Of a DNA stretch of 64,000 nt, positions 61,325 to 64,000 are shown one piece after another. The DNA is from Kordia antarctica. Lineage in GTDB: Bacteria; Bacteroidota; Bacteroidia; Flavobacteriales; Flavobacteriaceae. The stretch is taken from assembly GCF_009901525.1 (NCBI RefSeq), contig NZ_CP019288.1, positions 2,137,501 through 2,201,500 on the forward strand, read 5' to 3'. The translations under genes and the position numbers were made by a program. Every line of letters begins with the position of its first letter. Position 1 is the stretch's first letter. Under the pieces are notes generated by a model. That model made no database searches. It was not told the DNA's origin and worked only from the letters and a program-made list of their open reading frames with translations.

Positions 61325-61584
61325 ATGGTTTATAGATTTCTCAAAAATACATTTTTATTGTTGTTATTAATTGGATTTTTCTCAAGATGTCAATCTAATT
61401 AACAACAAACACACCTGAAACTCCTTTTTTCAATAAAGACAAGTTCTTTTCAAAACTCGCAGGAACTGACAAATTTCAACAACAAATTGAAGCAGGATTA
61501 TCGGAATCGGAAATTAAAGCAACTTGGCAAAAAGGTTTAGAAGATTTCAGTAAAACAAAAAGTAAGTGTTTAATTTACAATTAA
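61325..61584 (+). pseudogene. NamZ-like (DUF1343) lipoprotein remnant with large internal deletion
   Basis: The first frame (from ATG 61325) encodes a lipoprotein signal MVYRFLKNTFLLLLLIGFF with an SRC lipobox and stops soon after. In the next frame the sequence continues PFFNKDKFFSKLAGTDKFQQ, then IEAGLSESEIKATWQKGLED to a stop at 61584. That is the typical C-terminal end of exo-beta-N-acetylmuramidase NamZ (DUF1343). About 300 middle codons are missing, so the gene was deleted internally. It would have acted in murein recycling. It sits next to the LolC/E-type gene. Confidence 0.75.
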
Positions 61585-61627
61585 ATGATTGAAGAATTGA
61601 AAGACTCAGAAACTTCTAAAAACTAAA

Positions 61628-61653
61628 AAAAGCGAAGATTTCTCCTCGCTTTT
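61628..61653. terminator. bidirectional terminator
   Basis: AAAAGCGA (61628-61635) pairs with TCGCTTTT (61646-61653) across a 10-base loop, with A-rich and T-rich flanks. It lies between the NamZ remnant and the Cys-rich peptide gene on the other strand. Confidence 0.7.
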
Positions 61654-61680
61654 AGCTTCTTTTTCGATAACAAATATATC

Positions 61681-61854
61681 TTATGGACAGTTACAATCAC
61701 ATTCGTAAATCCCTACGGTATTTGGATCACAGATTGCCGCTGCTTGCCTAGGACAAACATCCCAACATGATTCTCCTCCACCTCCATTAATTTGACTTTG
61801 AGTTTTTTTACTTAACTCTTCTGCACCTTTTACTTCTAAAATGTTCTTTAACAT
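61681..61854 (-). CDS. GG-leader Cys-rich peptide precursor, 57 aa (RiPP-like)
   Basis: The frame starts with ATG at 61854: MLKNILEVKGAEELSKKTQS, then QINGGGG. This leader matches Bacteroidota GG-type precursor leaders (L-K-N-I-L-x-L-K-G...L-S-K-x-x-Q-x-x-I-x-G-G). Cleavage after the Gly pair would release a core starting ESCWDVCP and ending ECDCNCP, with six cysteines (C30, C34, C42, C52, C54, C56). It may be a bacteriocin-like or signalling peptide exported by a peptidase-containing ABC transporter. No maturation or export gene is found in the window, so export may be encoded elsewhere. Confidence 0.75.
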   Translation of the reverse strand: MLKNILEVKGAEELSKKTQSQINGGGGESCWDVCPRQAAAICDPNTVGIYECDCNCP

Positions 61855-62006
61855 AGCTTTGATTTTTTAAATGGTTAATAAAACTAATCTTACAATTAAA
61901 GTAATATATAAATCATATATTTAGCTACGGTAAAACCTTTGTTAACTTATATTTAACATTTTTATACTCAACTTATTGATCGATTTAGTGATTGAAAAAC
62001 TCAAAA

Positions 62007-62069
62007 CCAACAACCAACAACCAACAACCAACAACCAACAACCAACAACCAACAACTCACAACTCACAA
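62007..62069. repeat. tandem 7-base repeats
   Basis: Seven perfect copies of CCAACAA (62007-62055) are followed by two variant copies CTCACAA (62056-62069). They end immediately beside the stop codon of the glycosyltransferase gene. Such microsatellites change copy number easily and here would change the distance to the small peptide gene or the 3' end of the transcript. Confidence 0.85.
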
Positions 62070-63311
62070 CTAAACTTTATTCTTAGCTTCAATCCACATT
62101 GACATATACTTTGTACTATTTGCAGTGTGCAATCGCAACAAACTTCCCATAAAATTTTGTGTTCGGTGCGTTTCTAAATTTTTGATTGTGATCTGAATTT
62201 TTTCTAAAAGCTGCCGCTGAAATATTTCTTTTTGATAACGTTTTGCGAGAATTTCAAAACCATTTTTTTGTGATTGTAACCAATGCCTTTTGTTTGTGTA
62301 TAATTCCACAGCTTCGTTGACGAAGGTTTCTATATCGTCTGAAACAATTCCGTTCCAAGGTAGATTTCCATGCATTCCTTCTGCGCCAATTTTTGTGGTT
62401 ACACAAGGCGTTCCGTTTTGCATTCCATCAATCAGTTTCCCTTTCAATCCTGCGCCAAAACGAATTGGAGCCAATAAAATTCGAGCATTCGAAATCACTT
62501 CAGAAGCACTTTCTGCGCGACCTTTGACATAAAATTTTTCTTTCGGCTGATTCAACTGCAAACTATTTTCCTTTGCATACGAACCATATACGTGCATTTC
62601 TATTTTGGGTAATTTTTTCCGTAAGATTGGCCAAATTTTGGTTTTTAAATACAACACCATATCACGATTTGGCGCATGCAAAAAGTTTCCGATTGTCACA
62701 AAATGATGCCGTTCTTCAAAACTTGGTAATGTATCTATTTCTTGTTTTGAAACTGCTTCAAGCATAAACGGAATGTATAACAATAATGAAGCATCAATCT
62801 TGAAATCGTTCACTAAAATATCAAGTTCAACTTCCGAAATCAATAACGAAATGTCACAACGTAAAATACTTGCAATTTCACGTTGCGCCAATTGATAGTT
62901 TTTTAGCATATCAATATGAAAAACGTTTCCATCTTTTAATGCTTGATGCCGCGCTTTTCGCAAACTGTGTAAATCTTCTGTGTCTAAAATTCGCAAGGCA
63001 TTTGGGCAATTTTCAGAAACACGCCAACCAAATTGTTCTTCCATCATAAAACGATCAAACAGTACAATAGACGGATTGAGTTTTTTAATGTATTTATCAA
63101 AGCTTGAATCGTTAATCTTAATAGTTTTCGTAGCAATATCTAGCTGACGCAAGTCAAAAGCAAATTCACTTTTTGCGGCTGGACATGCAAACGTGACTTT
63201 CCAATCATTCGCTCGAAAGAGCTGTAATAATTGCAACATACGTGTTCCTGCCGCAGAAGAATTTGGTTCTGGCCACACATACCCAATCACTAAAACGTGT
63301 TGTTGTTTCAT
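62070..63311 (-). CDS. glycosyltransferase, GT4 (group 1) type
   Basis: The start at 63311 (MKQQHVLVIGYVWPEPNSSA) is preferred because it gives an ATGA overlap with the upstream gene; an ATG six bases earlier is also possible. The N-terminal Rossmann-like strand VLVIGYVWPEPNSSAAGTRM and the C-terminal half with HHFVTIGNFLHAPNRDMVLY, IEMHVYGSYAKE, NARILLAPIRFGAGLKGKLIDGMQNGTPCVTT and GAEGMHG are the GT-B pattern. It should transfer a sugar from a nucleotide donor to a cell-surface or secondary metabolite acceptor. The acceptor is unknown. It is transcribed together with the GDPD gene. Confidence 0.85.
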   Translation of the reverse strand: MKQQHVLVIGYVWPEPNSSAAGTRMLQLLQLFRANDWKVTFACPAAKSEFAFDLRQLDIATKTIKINDSSFDKYIKKLNPSIVLFDRFMMEEQFGWRVSENCPNALRILDTEDLHSLRKARHQALKDGNVFHIDMLKNYQLAQREIASILRCDISLLISEVELDILVNDFKIDASLLLYIPFMLEAVSKQEIDTLPSFEERHHFVTIGNFLHAPNRDMVLYLKTKIWPILRKKLPKIEMHVYGSYAKENSLQLNQPKEKFYVKGRAESASEVISNARILLAPIRFGAGLKGKLIDGMQNGTPCVTTKIGAEGMHGNLPWNGIVSDDIETFVNEAVELYTNKRHWLQSQKNGFEILAKRYQKEIFQRQLLEKIQITIKNLETHRTQNFMGSLLRLHTANSTKYMSMWIEAKNKV

Positions 63312-64000
63312 ATACATAAAGATTTCAACATATTAGGATAATCCGTGACAATTGCGTCCACGCCAATATCAAGTAAATATTGCATCTCCTTTTCTGAGTT
63401 TACCGTCCAAGGTATGATGCGAAACCCACATTCTTGATATTCTTTGGTGTTTTCTTCGTTGAGTAGTTTATAGTATGGACTTATTATTTGAGGTTTAAAA
63501 CTGAGTTGTTGTAATTTTTCAGCAATAGTTTCGTGTTTGTTTACCAACAAAGCAATGCGAATTTTAGGTGCTTGTTTTTTAATTTCTTCCAATATGCGAA
63601 TATCAAAAGCTTGTAAATTCACGCGCATTCCCAACTCATTATCCTTTAAAACTTCTACTACCAAACGAACAAATTGAGAAACATTTGGTGTATAAATTCC
63701 GTCGTATGCAGGCTCACTTTTGAATTCAATATTGTATTTAATCTGTTTGTTAGATCGTGCTTCTGCCATCGCAATCACTTCTGACAACAAAGGTTTGACA
63801 ACTTTTATATTTTTTTGTAAAGGAAATTTTGAATTCTTTTTTGATCCACAATCGTATTGACGAATGCTGTCGTAATTCATTTGATAGAGATTATACTTTT
63901 CTTCATCCTTTTTGGAAATTGAATTTCCTTGAAGGTCTAAAACAATTTCATGATTCATAAACGGTTCATGAGAAACGACTACTTTTTGATCTTTAGAAAC
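63308..64000 (-). CDS. glycerophosphodiester phosphodiesterase family protein, partial
   Basis: The frame stays open to the right edge of the window, so the 5' end lies outside. The visible part has VVVSHEPFMNHEI (the H-D/E catalytic region), KYNIEFKSEPAYDGIYTPN (metal ligand Glu), IALLVNK, and C-terminal GFRIIPWTVNSEKEMQYLLDIGVDAIVTDYP, the classic end of a GDPD barrel. It hydrolyses glycerophosphodiesters to glycerol phosphate and an alcohol. It overlaps the glycosyltransferase gene by four bases, so both are in one operon. The N-terminal start is not visible. Confidence 0.87.
   Translation of the reverse strand, partial: VSKDQKVVVSHEPFMNHEIVLDLQGNSISKKDEEKYNLYQMNYDSIRQYDCGSKKNSKFPLQKNIKVVKPLLSEVIAMAEARSNKQIKYNIEFKSEPAYDGIYTPNVSQFVRLVVEVLKDNELGMRVNLQAFDIRILEEIKKQAPKIRIALLVNKHETIAEKLQQLSFKPQIISPYYKLLNEENTKEYQECGFRIIPWTVNSEKEMQYLLDIGVDAIVTDYPNMLKSLCI

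Noticed and set aside
62007-62069. CRISPR array
   Set aside because: The repeats are seven bases long without spacers; they are a simple tandem repeat.

Overview
The window is AT-rich with short intergenic gaps. It carries flavobacterial hallmarks: TPR-containing membrane histidine kinases paired with LuxR-type regulators, lipoproteins with Bacteroidota-style signals, a GG-leader peptide of the kind seen in this phylum, and start codons without clear Shine-Dalgarno sites. The best guess is a marine Flavobacteriaceae (Kordia- or Aquimarina-like) chromosome; the genus is inference. No rRNA, tRNA or CRISPR array was seen. Most of the window (about 1-54.4 kb) is accessory and defence-like; the right end (about 56-64 kb) is ordinary chromosome.

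Layout. (1) 1-12.2 kb: the 3' end of a UvrD-type helicase gene, a complete Wadjet operon (jetABCD, minus strand), and a divergent large STAND ATPase with an N-terminal Mrr-like nuclease. (2) 12.3-17.1 kb: an exported M48 metalloprotease, an exported VWA-TPR protein, a two-helix membrane protein and a possible 57-aa protein. (3) 17.3-20 kb: TPR histidine kinase and response regulator. (4) 20-25 kb: a small lipoprotein and a 262-aa unknown gene, divergent from an intergenic region packed with inverted repeats, then a TPR-CHAT protease with a small EACC1-like partner. (5) 25.3-34.7 kb: a five-gene operon with a MotA/TolQ/ExbB-like channel, two different MotB/ExbD-like subunits, a 2149-aa exported beta-rich protein and a permuted papain-like exported protein. 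I know of no described system with this make-up. (6) 34.9-54.4 kb: a 19.3-kb interval between two 67-bp direct repeats (94% identical). It holds an IS1595-family element, an IS982-like remnant, a 14-gene minus-strand operon, a TIR-like gene broken by a stop codon, and a second kinase/regulator pair. (7) 54.6-55.9 kb: an IS4-like element with perfect 9-bp target duplications and a nonsense-mutated transposase. (8) 56.2-64 kb: M57 metalloprotease, small membrane protein, cystathionine beta-synthase-like enzyme, LolC/E-type permease, a NamZ remnant, a Cys-rich GG-leader peptide, a glycosyltransferase and a partial GDPD gene.

The centrepiece is the 14-gene operon 50333-36380. From its promoter it encodes a metacaspase-like protease, a TIR protein, an 889-aa protein, a protein of repeated SPFH-like units, a small unknown protein, a DUF4407-type membrane protein, a zinc-ribbon protein, then E1, a ubiquitin-like protein, E2, a JAMM peptidase, a membrane JAMM peptidase with an apparently dead E2-like domain, and two tandem-duplicated membrane proteins with a degenerate RING-like zinc motif. 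The TIR protein and the 889-aa protein share an 18-residue motif resembling bacterial amyloid signalling motifs, which would physically link the effector and the large protein. The inferred picture is a defence or cell-death system joining caspase and TIR effectors to a bacterial ubiquitin-like conjugation and deconjugation pathway at a membrane, probably controlled by the adjacent two-component pair.
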